In this document: positions 51,931-61,867 of the stretch, piece by piece
Numbering within the stretch: the stretch's first letter is position 1
How the letters are laid out: each line of letters begins with the position of its first letter
Source of the DNA: Caballeronia temeraria
GTDB taxonomy: Bacteria; Pseudomonadota; Gammaproteobacteria; Burkholderiales; Burkholderiaceae
Direction of reading: 5' to 3'
Length of the DNA stretch: 64,000 bases
Assembly: GCF_001544795.2 (NCBI RefSeq)
Contig: NZ_FCOI02000018.1
Span: 1-64,000, forward strand
The notes under the pieces: generated by a model
Seen by the model: only the letters and a program-made list of their open reading frames with translations
Told to the model about the DNA's origin: nothing
Database searches by the model: none
Translations under genes and position numbers: made by a program

Positions 51931-52564
51931 AGTGATTTCTCCGGCGTTTGCCGGCGCCTGCCGGGCGCCACGCTTTCGCCAAATGGCACGCAAGTCGCCG
52001 AATGGTTCGATCAACATGGATTGGCGCGTCCGGCGGGTCAGGAGCGTCGCAACGCCAACGTGGTAAATGTAATTGCCGACTGCCCAGAGCGATGCGGCTC
52101 TGTCCTGTTGGAGCCCGTCAAAACCGCACTTCCGAATCGATCATCCGGTCGCTTTAGTTATTTTCACGATCTAAACACTGATGTAATCCCTCCGTCGCCG
52201 ACCTCAGAGCGAAAAGCAAGGTTCCTGAAGTCAGTGACGAGGCGCACAAAGTCGGTAAGGCACCGTAACACTCGATACGGATATCTAAACTCGTGCCTGG
52301 ATCGGATAGCCGTGCTACGCGGCATGGCTTGCGCGCGCCCGAAGTACCAGTGTCCGTTTCGCTAGAACGTAGATTCAATGGGACGACATGCAACGACATT
52401 ACGCACGACAAGAAATGACGGGTAGGAAATATCGGCGTGCTTACGAAGCAGCCCGATCGGCGCATCGCCAATGCCACCAAATCCGTCGATGGAGATCTGC
52501 GCGAGCCGGGCGGCTTTGGCCATGGCAGGCCTAACAGCCATCTGCCCGCAACGTCGGCTCGATA
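51931..52564. other. intergenic region, no gene recognised
   Basis: About 630 bases between chrB and the broken diguanylate cyclase. Open frames lack motifs and ribosome sites. Confidence 0.35.
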
Positions 52565-53553
52565 TTACGCCACGCACACACGGTTGCGTCCGTCTCTCTT
52601 AAGCGCGATACAGCGCCAGATCCGCTGCCTCAAGCAACTGCTTGGGGCCACCCTCGCCGACGGTCGCATCCGACGCTCCGCCAACGCTGATCGTCACGCG
52701 CCCGGTCGTCGTTCCCGCGTGCGGCACGTTGAGCGCCTGCACCGCAATGCGAATTTTCTCGCCGAGCATACGTAGCGCGTGCATCGACGTCGCCGGCGAA
52801 ACCACGGCGAACTCCTCGCCGCCAAAGCGCGCCGCGAGATCGGTGCTTTGCATGAGACTCGATTCGATCGTACGCGCGACAAGCTTCAGCACGTCGTCGC
52901 CAGCGACGTGGCCGTAAGTGTCGTTGTACGACTTGAAGTTGTCGACATCGATCATCAGCATGCCTACGGCCGTATGCTCCTGCGCCGAACGGTCCCATTC
53001 GGCGTTCAAATAATCGTCGAACCGGCGCCGATTTGATGGGCCGGTGAGCCCGTCCGAGTGCGTCAGCCGCTGCAATTCCAGATTGATTTCGAGCAACTGC
53101 TGCTGTGACTGACGCAGCGCGCGATACGCCTCATCGCGCTGCATTAGATTCTGATAGTAGCGCGAGTGATAGCGCACGCGCGCGGCAAGCTCGACCGTAT
53201 CCGGCAGCTTCACAACGTAATCGTTCGGGCCGGCCGCAAAGGCCGCACTTTTGATTTGCGGCTCTTCCTTCGTCGAGAGTACGATGATTGGTGTGTCCCG
53301 TGTCGCCGGATGCTGGCAATACTGGTGCAGGGAGCGTAAGGCCATCGACGCCAGGCATCACGAGGTCCTGCAGGATCACCGTCGGCCGTGTTTCCTGCGC
53401 GGTGCGCAGTGCGTCCTCCGGATCAGCGTAGTAGTGCAGATCGACATTGGACGCTTGCGCAAGCGCGCGGCGCAGGGCTTCCGCGATGATCGCCTGGTCC
53501 TCGACCAGCAGTACCGTCACGGGTAACTCGGCGGAGGCCGGCGCATTCGGCAT
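52565..53553 (-). pseudogene. WspR-like response regulator/diguanylate cyclase, two frameshifts
   Basis: The receiver domain starts at 53553 (VTVLLVEDQAIIAEALRRAL, Asp in VILQDLVMPGVDG). Near 53340 the frame shifts. It continues as HQYCQHPATRDTPIIVLSTK, YVVKLPDTVELAARVRYHSR, then a GGDEF domain with active-site FGGEEF and DNFKSYNDTYGHVAGDD. At about 52599 the frame stops after LALYRA, but the expected end KRDGRNRVCVA is found in the next frame, ending at 52565. Two indels therefore break an otherwise complete c-di-GMP synthase. An internal start could still give the GGDEF part. Confidence 0.8.
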
Positions 53554-53954
53554 GGCCGCGAGCAGGTCGGACAGAGCCGGTTCACCCGTCAGGGGGCGCG
53601 CACACGCGTGCGTGTTATTCGCTGTTGGTTCAACTGCGACTCGTTTCGCGCGCGCCGCAAGCGATCCCCGGGGAGGAAGTCTGTCGCCCGTCGCGCGGCT
53701 CAGATCCAGGTATCTTTAATCCAGACGACTACCCACTGACGCGCCCACTTCCATCGCAGTCTTGCGATTCGAGTATTTACTCGTCTCACCGAACCATTAA
53801 ATCTCCTCGTGGATCTGGCTCGCCTGAGCCGCATCGGTAAATTTTTGTTCGCGTAGTGGCCCCCGGAAGCCGAGCGGCGTCACATGAATGCGGAATCGCT
53901 CATAGTCAAAGTGGAAAATCGCGTCTCCGGTGCGCCAAGCTCGGTCGGAAAATC

Positions 53955-54156
53955 GGCAGCGTTGGGGTGCACTGCCGGGATCGGGGCCGTGACTTCGACG
54001 CTTCGCGAGCACGAGGGCCGTTTGATCGGGCCGCAGTGGATCGCAGGCACGCGCGCCGCGCTCGCACGGCACGACGTCACCGCGCGCGCAACGCCCTATA
54101 CCGTCGATGCTTTGGGCTGGCTAGTGCGCATGGCCGTGCAGCGCTTGAGCTCGTAG
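53955..54156 (+). pseudogene. fragment of the 40-42 kb type tyrosine recombinase
   Basis: Reading from 53955, DRGRDFDASRARG matches DRGRDFDAPRAHG of the large recombinase. After a one-base shift the text continues GPQWIAGTRAALARHDV, ATPYTVDALGWLVRMAVQRL and stops at 54154. It is a piece of about 65 codons from the centre-right of the catalytic domain. The source was a related but not identical copy. Confidence 0.8.
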
Positions 54157-54189
54157 AGCGTTGAGCGCGCGAATGGGCACCGGGTCGGA

Positions 54190-54624
54190 TCATCCTTCGC
54201 CGGTCAACCCTTGAATGATGGGGGCGACATGCTCGATGAGATCGAGCAGCGGACGTATCGACGTGCCTTTCCGGCAAAAGGCATCAATCTGCGCCTGCTT
54301 GCCACGTTCCATCACGTCTGCCTCCGCAAGAGAGGTATAGGCGATGATCGGCGTGCTTCCGAATCGGCCTGAGCCGCGCATCGCCGCAGGCACCGCGTAA
54401 CCATCACATTCAGGCATCTCGATATCGAGGACTACGACGTGAGGCGTTGAAGCCGCCGGCGTCTCGAAGGCGGCCTGTCCTCCGTCCACAACGGTCGTGC
54501 GGTAACCCTCGATCACAAGAACCGTGGACAACGCCTGCGCCCCGGCGATATCGTCGTCCACGATGAACACAACGACCGGTGGCGAAACGCGGTCAAATAG
54601 ACGATCGGTCCACAATCCGGGCAT
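54190..54624 (-). CDS. single-domain response regulator
   Basis: 144 residues: acidic DDD in VVVFIVDDDIAGAQALSTVL, phosphoacceptor Asp in VVVLDIEMPECDG, Thr/Ser in IIAYTSLAE, and Lys in FCRKGTSIRPLL. There is no output domain. No histidine kinase is adjacent. Probably an adaptor or phosphate sink. Confidence 0.8.
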   Translation of the reverse strand: MPGLWTDRLFDRVSPPVVVFIVDDDIAGAQALSTVLVIEGYRTTVVDGGQAAFETPAASTPHVVVLDIEMPECDGYAVPAAMRGSGRFGSTPIIAYTSLAEADVMERGKQAQIDAFCRKGTSIRPLLDLIEHVAPIIQGLTGEG

Positions 54625-54847
54625 CTAGAACATGACGGTCGTTAGAAGTGTCATGTTTCGTATGCAGCAACGGTTATGCCCCCACTTTTGTCGTTCGTTC
54701 GTACGGGTTTCGCATACGCCTTGGGCAACCATGTGCCGCGTGTCGCGCATTCCGTTATGCCCGACGGCGCCGAGGCCAGCGTGGGCGACCTCTGTGAGGC
54801 ACAACGGATGCTCTTCCAAAGCTGTCAGACACAACAAGGAGACAGCC

Positions 54848-55105
54848 ATGAACCGCATCCCAACCCTGCTTAGCGTTTTCCTGGTCGCTATGAGTGCAAG
54901 CGCGACCGCGCAAAATAGCCAAACTCCTTCGTCGCCAGCGACTCAGCAGGGCGCCCCCGCGACGGGACACGCAGCCAAGGAGACCCCTCCGGGGTCAAGC
55001 AGCGCAGGCAGCCCCACGCTGATGCAGGAACGCGAGAAAGGGATGTCGCCGGATGCGGCATCGGGGACAGGCGCGAGCGGAAAGACCGGCAAGATGAAAC
55101 AGTAG
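54848..55105 (+). CDS. small exported hydrophilic protein
   Basis: 85 residues: signal peptide MNRIPTLLSVFLVAMSASATA, then a Ser, Pro, Gly and Thr-rich chain with SPTLMQEREKGMSPDAASG. AAGGAG precedes the ATG. Likely periplasmic and disordered; function unknown. Confidence 0.65.
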   Translation: MNRIPTLLSVFLVAMSASATAQNSQTPSSPATQQGAPATGHAAKETPPGSSSAGSPTLMQEREKGMSPDAASGTGASGKTGKMKQ

Positions 55106-55624
55106 CCGTCCTCCGGCAATGAAGGAGCAGCGGCGCCTGGCAATTTCAATGCCGGACAAGCCGCCGTCGTTGGGCACTCGGCAGCGTCCCAAAAAGGTAA
55201 TCGTCACCGACGTCCCGGGGCGCCGCCGTGCTCGCGATCGGAACCGGTGGCGCGGCGACGCCCGGTAAATTTTCGAAATGAGAGCCACCATCCTTGCCCA
55301 CGAATTGTTCGACGGACTCCAGCACGCCCGCAACCTAACCGATCAGTGGGCGAGCAGCAAGCGCGTGTGCCAAGTTGCACCTGCTTGTCAGTGCGCAGGC
55401 GAGCGGCCGCGGCATACCGACACCCGATCGCGACGCGGAAATGCGGCGGTTTGAAGCCGCCCGCGCGAGTAAAGATAGAGCGTCCGGTAGGAGGAGCCTC
55501 GGGAAGGCGAAGCGCGCTAACCATGCGCAAACTGCTCGAAGCCATGCATCAGCACGGCTCGAAGCAGCACTTACACCGGTGCCGATTGCCGGGTTATGTT
55601 GGGCGGCAACGGACCGCGTGTCGG
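55106..55624. other. intergenic region, no gene recognised
   Basis: About 520 bases. A short frame beginning MRKLLEAMHQHGSKQHL (from 55523, +) looks gene-like for about 15 codons but has no family match. It may be a relic. Confidence 0.3.
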
Positions 55625-55831
55625 TCACTCGCGACCCGTGACCTGCGCAGACGCTGCCGTACGGTCGCTAGCATTGCTTTGTAGCTTCGGATCGGCGTCT
55701 TGCGCTTCGATCCCAAGGCGTTCCGCGGCCAGGGCCCAAAATTCGTCCGATCGGCCTTCCGGGCTGCCAGCTTCTTCCCAGAGGCGGTATGCCAATGCAC
55801 GTACTTGCTCCTCTGTAACAGGTGCATCCAT
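55625..55831 (-). CDS. DUF2934 protein
   Basis: 68 residues from MDAPVTEEQVRALAYRLWEE (AGGAG 6 bases before), with GSPEGRSDEFWALAAERLG completing the DUF2934 motif. It lacks the long Lys/Ala tail seen in the copy at 6493-7005. Function unknown. Confidence 0.75.
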   Translation of the reverse strand: MDAPVTEEQVRALAYRLWEEAGSPEGRSDEFWALAAERLGIEAQDADPKLQSNASDRTAASAQVTGRE

Positions 55832-56241
55832 CTCGTTCTCCTGTTGATCGGTTGAAAACGCGATACACACGCGTGTCCTGAGAATACGCGCAAAGTGGGG
55901 TGTGCGCGGTCTCCTGACAAAAATGCTCGTGCCGCGCGAAGAACGTGCGGGGAAGCGTGACCAAGCCGCCCATGCCCCGCTCGATGCACCCGCGGCACAG
56001 CCATTTCTCGGACAACGACGCATCCCTCGTAACGTCCCTTGCTGTACCTCGGGGCCCATTGTTCTTCGGTCCGTCCCGGACCGCATCGGCCAGCACGATC
56101 AGAGCGTGCTGAGACTCGTAGCGTTTAACCGCGGAGACGAAGCGTTGCGCGGCTCCCGGTCGCCGCGTGTAAAACCTGACCGCTAACCGCGTGCGCGCGT
56201 CCGCCGCAGGACGCCGCTCGCCCCAGCAAGGAGTCGTTGAT
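55832..56241. other. intergenic region before the Mn-catalase
   Basis: About 410 bases. It should hold the promoters of the DUF2934 gene (-) and the catalase (+). No clear sigma-factor sites or genes were identified. Confidence 0.35.
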
Positions 56242-57114
56242 ATGTTCGCTCATAATAAACGCCTGCAATACACGGTGCGCGTCGCCGCACCGAATCCTGG
56301 ACTTGCCAACCTGTTGCTGGAACAGTTTGGCGGTCCACAGGGTGAGCTCGCCGCTGCATGCCGCTACTTTACTCAGGCAGTCGCTGAGGATGATGCCGGC
56401 CGCAAGGATCTGCTGTTCGATATTGCCACCGAAGAATTGAGCCATCTCGAAGTCATCGGCTCGATCGTTGCCATGCTCAACAAGGGTGCGAAGGGCCAGC
56501 TTGCCGAAGCGGTGCAATCAGAAGCCGAACTGTACCGGTCGCTCACCGGCAATGGCAACGACTCACACACTACGGCGATCCTGTATGGTGGTGGTCCTGC
56601 TTTAACCAATTCGGCGGGCGTGCCCTGGACCGCGGCTTACATCGATACGATCGGCGAACCGACGGCGGACCTGCGCTCAAACATTGCCGCCGAAGCACGC
56701 GCCAAGATCGTCTACGAGCGTCTTATGAATGTCACCGACGATCCCGGCATCAAAGACGCACTGGGCTTTTTGATGACGCGCGAAATCGCCCATCAAAAGT
56801 CCTTCGAGAAAGCCTTGCACTCGATTCAACCGAATTTTCCGCAGGGCAAGCTGCCGGGCAATCCGCAGTTCACCAGCGTCTATTTCAACATGTCGAAGGA
56901 AGACGACCTGCGCGGCCCGTGGAACGAGGGCGGTGACTGGGAATTCGTCGCTGACCCGCAACCGGCCGTCGATGGCGGTGACGGCACCGCAACCGTGGGC
57001 GTGTCGAAGCAGGATGTTGAGGTGTTACAGGCAATGGCTGCGCGTACCGCGTCGGATCCCACGGCCGATCCCACGACCGGAGCGGACCTCGGCGCCGGTC
57101 AGGCTGGTCAATGA
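56242..57114 (+). CDS. manganese catalase
   Basis: 290 residues from MFAHNKRLQYTVRV (AAGGAG 8 bases before). The four-helix bundle has metal ligands: Glu in GGPQGELAAACRYF, Glu and His in ATEELSHLEVIGS, Glu in EARAKIVYERL, and His in REIAHQKSFEKAL. It breaks down hydrogen peroxide with a di-Mn centre. The C-terminal 50 residues are Asp, Thr and Gly-rich. It stands before two DUF892 genes, a frequent pairing in stress loci. Confidence 0.93.
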   Translation: MFAHNKRLQYTVRVAAPNPGLANLLLEQFGGPQGELAAACRYFTQAVAEDDAGRKDLLFDIATEELSHLEVIGSIVAMLNKGAKGQLAEAVQSEAELYRSLTGNGNDSHTTAILYGGGPALTNSAGVPWTAAYIDTIGEPTADLRSNIAAEARAKIVYERLMNVTDDPGIKDALGFLMTREIAHQKSFEKALHSIQPNFPQGKLPGNPQFTSVYFNMSKEDDLRGPWNEGGDWEFVADPQPAVDGGDGTATVGVSKQDVEVLQAMAARTASDPTADPTTGADLGAGQAGQ

Positions 57115-57211
57115 ATCCAGGCGCGAATCGTTTGAAAATTGGAAAGCAATCATTCATCGACGCGTCCATCTGAACGAACGCGTCCTGCAGCACCTACCCG
57201 GAGAATTATTC

Positions 57212-57718
57212 ATGGCCGCCAAAACCCTAAATGACTTATTCGCGCATGCGCTGTCGGACGTCTACAGCGCCGAAAAGCAACTGACCAAGGCACTTCCGAA
57301 ACTTTCGCGAGCCGCAACAAACCCTGATCTGGCTGCCGCGTTCAAGTTCCATCTCGAAGAGACGCAGGGGCAGATCGAGCGAATCGACCAGGTGGTTGAG
57401 CGCACTGAGATTAAGCTCAAGCGCGTCAAGTGCGTCGCAATGGAGGGTCTCGTCGAGGAAGGGCAGGAACAGATCGAGGAGATAGAGAAGGGACCCATTC
57501 TCGACGCTGCTTTGATTGCAGCGGCGCAGAAGGTCGAGCACTACGAGATCGCGACCTACGGGACCTTGGCAGCACTTGCGAAAAAGCTCGGCTACACCGA
57601 TGCGATGAATCTCTTGCTCGACACCTTAAAAGAGGAAAAGGCGACCGACGAGAAGTTGACGCTGCTGGCAGAGCAGGAAGTATCGGAAGAGCAGGCCGGC
57701 AAGCAAGGCACCAAGTAG
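57212..57718 (+). CDS. DUF892 ferritin-like protein (YciE/YciF type), copy 1
   Basis: 168 residues, four-helix ferritin-like fold: LNDLFAHALSDVYSAEKQLTK, HLEETQGQIERIDQVVE, CVAMEGLVEEGQEQI, AAAQKVEHYEIATYGTL. Glu and His residues in EETQ, VEHYE and the first helix could bind a metal pair. YciE/YciF proteins are stress-induced and of unclear reaction. It follows the Mn-catalase after about 100 bases, is nearly identical in pattern to the copy at 59571, and is the parent type of the relic at 43856. Confidence 0.9.
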   Translation: MAAKTLNDLFAHALSDVYSAEKQLTKALPKLSRAATNPDLAAAFKFHLEETQGQIERIDQVVERTEIKLKRVKCVAMEGLVEEGQEQIEEIEKGPILDAALIAAAQKVEHYEIATYGTLAALAKKLGYTDAMNLLLDTLKEEKATDEKLTLLAEQEVSEEQAGKQGTK

Positions 57719-58180
57719 TGCAGGGGCGCCACGGTCCATAACGGAACGCGGCGCGTCGGGACCGCCTTCGGACCCAGGCCAAATTATCGTCAGCGCAAGA
57801 CCCACTGCAACTACTATGACGCCGCAGTTCGTTGCGCGATGTTGACCCTTCCGGCACCCGTGACCGCCCGCATGTCGAGGACGATTTCCTCGGGAATCGT
57901 GTATCGGACTATGTGGCCTGCTGCACGGGCGACGCTCACGTGCTATGGGATACATCGCGGTCAGCCGAAACGGAATGAGCGTCTGTACCGATCGGCATCC
58001 GAAGCCATCGGGCGCGGCGCATTCCTTGGCGGCGCAGGGGCAGCCGTCTGATGCAGCTGCGCAAGCGAGCGGTCCTGTTGCAATTCGTCGTTCATCAGCG
58101 AACGCTTGATTCCGCCGCACGAGAGTGCGCAAGGGAACCACGGCATCGTCCGGAAGGGCCACGGTAAGAGGGATCTTTGA
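57719..58180. other. intergenic region, no sure gene
   Basis: About 460 bases. A short minus-strand frame (58098 downwards, MNDELQQDRSLAQLHQ, about 44 codons) is possible but has no ribosome site. Nothing else supported. Confidence 0.3.
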
Positions 58181-58633
58181 ATGGAGTACGTTATCCCATC
58201 TAGGGGTGAGCCGATAGAGGAAATTAATGCCTGCTATTCGACGATGCTGGCCGTTTGGGAAGAGCTGGCGGGAAGGTTTGATATTCCGCGGCTTTTAAAC
58301 CTGCGCGCCGAGGCTGAGGCGATTTGCGAAGAAATCATCGCCCCCGCGGCTCATGCCGTTGATGGCAATGCGGCTTGGCCCCGGCGCATCATTGTCCGCG
58401 CTTAGACAGGCGGGACTCCCAGGCTTGAGCGTTCCGGCCAAGTTTGGCGGGCTCGGCGAGGGGACTACTTGGCTTGGTGACTATCACCGAAGCGCTGGGT
58501 GCCGCGTGCTCGTCGACGTCGATTGTGCTTTGGCATGCATTGCGTTGCCTCTGCGGTGATCGGCGCCAAGAGCAGCGCCCACTGCGACGAGAAGTATCAG
58601 CGGCCTATTGCAGAGGCGCGGCCCGGGTCCTGA
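58181..58633 (+). pseudogene. acyl-CoA dehydrogenase remnant with several frameshifts
   Basis: Three frames in order read as one protein: EAEAICEEIIAPAAHAVDGN, then GASLSALRQAGLPGLSVPAK and FGGLGEGTTWLG, then ITEALGAACSSTSIVLW, then HCVASAVIGAKSSAHCDEKY and RPIAEA. This is the N-terminal alpha-helical domain of an acyl-CoA dehydrogenase. The FAD-binding beta domain and C-terminal helices are missing. Confidence 0.75.
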
Positions 58634-58733
58634 TCCCATAATACCGACGCTGACCAGCATGGCTTCGCCTGCGAGCCGTGACGCCGCTGTGCGCAAGTCA
58701 GGACATCGGTGGTGACCGCATGCGAGTCGCAGC

Positions 58734-59291
58734 TCAGCGGCGGGCTTTCGACTTCATGCGCGATGCGCGAATACAGGAGGCAAGTTCCATCGCGTAGGGC
58801 GCAACGCCGAAGAGCAGACAAAGCAAGAGCACCGTCGCGACGCGCAGCGGGGGAAGAGGCGGCTCATGCGGTGCCATTGCAAAGCTTGCGTTCGAGTGAG
58901 TCACGGAGGCCAACGCGTCTGGATGAGAGAGGCAGACAATCGCGAAACCCATGATCGGCGCCATCTCGAGCACGCTGTGCACCATCTGCTCGACGGGCGT
59001 GATGACGCGCTGTCCGCCCGCATATCTCAAGTCGAAGTATACGGTGAACTCGTGAGCGTCGATGAGCGCGGCCATCGTACAGATCGCGAACGCGTTGATG
59101 GTAAGAAATAGCGCACATAGCACGAGCCCGGCCCCCTCAGCGAGCTGCGCGACATGCATTAGCGACTCGCGTACGCCAGCGTTGTTCGGCAGATCGGACC
59201 ATCGGTGGCAAAGTGCATCCGCGGTTCCAGCGGCGAGCCACAGTGGAAGAACGCAGTAGAGGAGGAACTGGCCTGCAATTTCCTGGTTCAT
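58734..59291 (-). CDS. multi-helix membrane protein
   Basis: 185 residues with four or five hydrophobic segments: FLLYCVLPLWLAAGTADAL, GLVLCALFLTINAFAICTM, LEMAPIMGFAIVCL, VATVLLLCLLFGVAPYAM. His residues near the first and third segments (DALCHRWSD, MVHSVLEM) could bind heme or metal. No family recognised. Confidence 0.65.
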   Translation of the reverse strand: MNQEIAGQFLLYCVLPLWLAAGTADALCHRWSDLPNNAGVRESLMHVAQLAEGAGLVLCALFLTINAFAICTMAALIDAHEFTVYFDLRYAGGQRVITPVEQMVHSVLEMAPIMGFAIVCLSHPDALASVTHSNASFAMAPHEPPLPPLRVATVLLLCLLFGVAPYAMELASCIRASRMKSKARR

Positions 59292-59570
59292 GTTCGGTTA
59301 CCCGCTGACGTTTTTCCGTGTGAAGCAATCATTGGGCGCAGTCCGACGGCATTTAGAGTTCGCCTTAGCGGCGCGTCTTTTTCAGGATGCGAAAGTAGGG
59401 AGCGGAACAGCGGGCCCTGCGCCCAACGCACATGGCGGCAAGATTTATGGCGGAAGGACGCTCATGATGACCGTCATGCTGCCAGTGAAAGGCGATGCCA
59501 GTGATAACGCGGCACGCTCGTTGCGCGTTGATATCTGGCGCGGTCTGCGCCAAATGACTGCGGAGAAGCC

Positions 59571-60065
59571 ATGCCAACGAAGACATTGAATGACCTTTTT
59601 ATCCACGCGCTTTCAGACGTATATAGCGCGGAAATACAACTGACCAAGGCTTTGCCGAAACTGGCGAAAGCTGCCACTAATCCGGAGCTAGCTGCGGCTT
59701 TTACTACCCATTTGGAGGAAACCCAAGGACAGATTCAACGGATTGACCAAGTTGTCGAAATCTCTGAGATCAGGTTGAAGCGAGTTAAGTGTGTGGCGAT
59801 GGAAGGACTCGTCGAAGACGGCCAAGAGCAAATCGACGAAATTGAAAAAGGTCCGATCTTGGACGCCGCCATCATTGCCGCTGCCCAGAAGGTCGAGCAC
59901 TATGAGATCGCGACCTACGGAACGTTGGCCACGCTCGCCAAGAAGCTTGGATATACGGAAGGCATGAATCTGCTGCTGGAGACCCTGCAAGAAGAAAAGG
60001 CGACCGACGAAAAGCTCACGATGCTTGCTAAGCAAGAGCTTTCCAAGGAACAGGTCGGAAAGTAA
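59571..60065 (+). CDS. DUF892 ferritin-like protein, copy 2
   Basis: 164 residues, very similar to copy 1 (KTLNDLFIHALSDVYSAEIQ; CVAMEGLVEDGQEQIDEIEK; VEHYEIATYGTLATLAKKLG). Same expected fold and role. It is followed after 65 bases by a more distant DUF892 member, so the two probably form an operon. The duplication brackets a decayed acyl-CoA dehydrogenase and a membrane protein gene. Confidence 0.9.
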   Translation: MPTKTLNDLFIHALSDVYSAEIQLTKALPKLAKAATNPELAAAFTTHLEETQGQIQRIDQVVEISEIRLKRVKCVAMEGLVEDGQEQIDEIEKGPILDAAIIAAAQKVEHYEIATYGTLATLAKKLGYTEGMNLLLETLQEEKATDEKLTMLAKQELSKEQVGK

Positions 60066-60130
60066 GCTCCACTATGTGAGTGTTGGGCGACGCAAGACGC
60101 CGGCATTTAACGACTTAAGGGGATAGGAAC

Positions 60131-60640
60131 ATGACTGACCCGAAAGAGCATCTTCTGGACTGGCTACGGGATGCGCATGCCATGGAGCAACAAGCTGAGC
60201 AAATGTTGCGCGCGCAATCCGGACGGCTCGAGCACTATCCGGAACTCAAGGCGAGAATTGACCAACACCTGGAAGAGACGCTCGGACAGCAGAAACTGGT
60301 GGCCAGGTGTATCGAGCGGTTGGGCGGGAGCACGTCGACGATCAAAGACATTGCTGCCAAAGTCATGGCTTTTGGCCAGGCCGCCGGTGGTATGGCCATG
60401 TCCGATGAGGTCGTTAAGGGAGCGATCTCTAGTTATGTGTTTGAAAATCTGGAAATCGCATCGTACACGTCGCTGATTGCGGCGGCCGAGGCGGTTGGGG
60501 ACAGGGAAACGAAGGCCGCCTGCGAGCAAATCCTGCCACAGGAAGTTGCGATGGCGCAGTGGTTGTTAGAGCATGTTCCGGCCGTCACGCAAAAGTACCT
60601 CATGCGCGCCGCGACGCCCGGAGCAGAAGCAAAGAAATAG
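60131..60640 (+). CDS. DUF892 ferritin-like protein, divergent member
   Basis: 169 residues. Conserved pattern: LLDWLRDAHAMEQQAEQML, IDQHLEETLGQQKLVARCIE, SYVFENLEIASYTSLIAAAE. It has the same helix order as copies 1 and 2 but low identity, as in YciF versus YciE. Probable stress function; metal binding is inferred. Confidence 0.85.
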   Translation: MTDPKEHLLDWLRDAHAMEQQAEQMLRAQSGRLEHYPELKARIDQHLEETLGQQKLVARCIERLGGSTSTIKDIAAKVMAFGQAAGGMAMSDEVVKGAISSYVFENLEIASYTSLIAAAEAVGDRETKAACEQILPQEVAMAQWLLEHVPAVTQKYLMRAATPGAEAKK

Positions 60641-60711
60641 CAGCGCCTCGTTACCAATGTGTCTGTCAGGTGAAGCGGTGAAGGGTCGATCGATGAATGA
60701 AGAACCGCCCT

Positions 60712-60948
60712 CTAATTGAGCGTTACAGGGTCGACCCTGACCGACAGCACGCCTCTGACGGTAAGGAGCTGTTCAGCAAATATGCGTACCGCTCGGGGTT
60801 CGGCACTTCCGGCGAATCTTATATTGGAAGAGGTTGCCACGAGAGTTGTCAAAACGCACAAGCCACATTGCGTCGCGATCTGTTCGACCGCGTCCTTGGG
60901 TAGCGCTTCCGACGGGCGACACGTGATCGTGAAATCAAAGGTCAACAT
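60712..60948 (-). CDS. hypothetical protein with possible ACT/NikR-like fold
   Basis: 78 residues from ATG 60948 (GGAG 5 bases before). MLTFDFTITCRPSEALPKD, then ATQCGLCVLTTLVATSSN and TVRGVLSVRVDPV suggest a small beta-alpha-beta domain. Two Cys are close together. No family assigned. Confidence 0.5.
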   Translation of the reverse strand: MLTFDFTITCRPSEALPKDAVEQIATQCGLCVLTTLVATSSNIRFAGSAEPRAVRIFAEQLLTVRGVLSVRVDPVTLN

Positions 60949-61065
60949 CACGGCTCCGCTGGAATTGGCGCGACTAGGCAAGAGTTCTGACTTCATCGCA
61001 ATCGGCGGACCGCGTTCGCAGTTTTGGTTAGACCTGAATCAGTTGCAGCACCAAAGGGAGGCCAG

Positions 61066-61860
61066 ATGTTCGATTAATACCATCCGGAGTTCGGCTTCGA
61101 CCTGAGCTGGGACTTCGCCCGCTACGGACGGTTCCTGGACCCTGGAAGCGCTAACGCCGATGTGCTGGCCGGATACAGCGCGGGAAAAGCGCACTTTCGG
61201 GTGGCGCAGCACAAGCCAACCCGCTATCAGGCGAAGTGGGTTCGGTTGAGGCTTAGCGACATGCGGCGGCGTCGGATCGTGCATACTGATGTCACACCGG
61301 AATACCCTAAGCGGATCGACTGCGACAGATGTGTTGTGACCCTCGAGCCGTGAGCCATTCGGGTCGTGCTGGATTGGTCTATCGATCGTATCAACAACAA
61401 CGGCGCCTGCGCGGCCGGTAATTTGATGGTGATCAGCACGCGTGCGAATCGCGCGACGGGCGCAAAGAGCTATGCCGAGGTGGCAGAATCAGCGCAGGCC
61501 ACTTCAACGCCGACCGAGAAAGGCCTGAATTATGCCCAGTGGGCGCGCCTCGCCTGCGTGATGGTTGGTTCCGAAGAAACAGTCGACCCTCGTGCGACTC
61601 TCGCGCCACTTCTAACGCGCATCACGGAGGATAGCAGGGGCCGCTTTATTTTTCTGTTCCAGCAGTTCCTGCTGTTTGCGCGCGTCGAGCGGCGAACAGA
61701 AACCATTGCTCAAGGCCCTAAATGGCTTCCATCCGGACCGTTCTGAGCAAGAGCGGCTTAGGATTGAAGCTGAGCGGCTGGCGCTATTGCAGACCGTTGC
61801 ATACCCGGATGGACGCGCTGAACGACAAGCAGATTCAAGGCGCCCGTCGTCATACAACGA
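61066..61860 (+). pseudogene. HNH-like protein gene broken by stops and frameshifts
   Basis: From ATG 61066 the frame has TAA at its fourth codon, then YHPEFGFDLSWDFARYGRFL, KWVRLRLSDMRRRRIVHTD and DCDRCVVTLEP, then TGA at 61351. Next comes DWSIDRINNNGACAAGNLMV, STRANRATGAKSYAEVAE, an HNH-like SxDRI...GNL...N..K pattern. The end changes frame at about 61680 (LLKALNGFHPDRSEQERL) and again near 61810 (DALNDKQIQ). At least three lesions are present. It lies directly upstream of the CheB-like gene. Confidence 0.7.
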
Positions 61861-61867
61861 GGAATTC

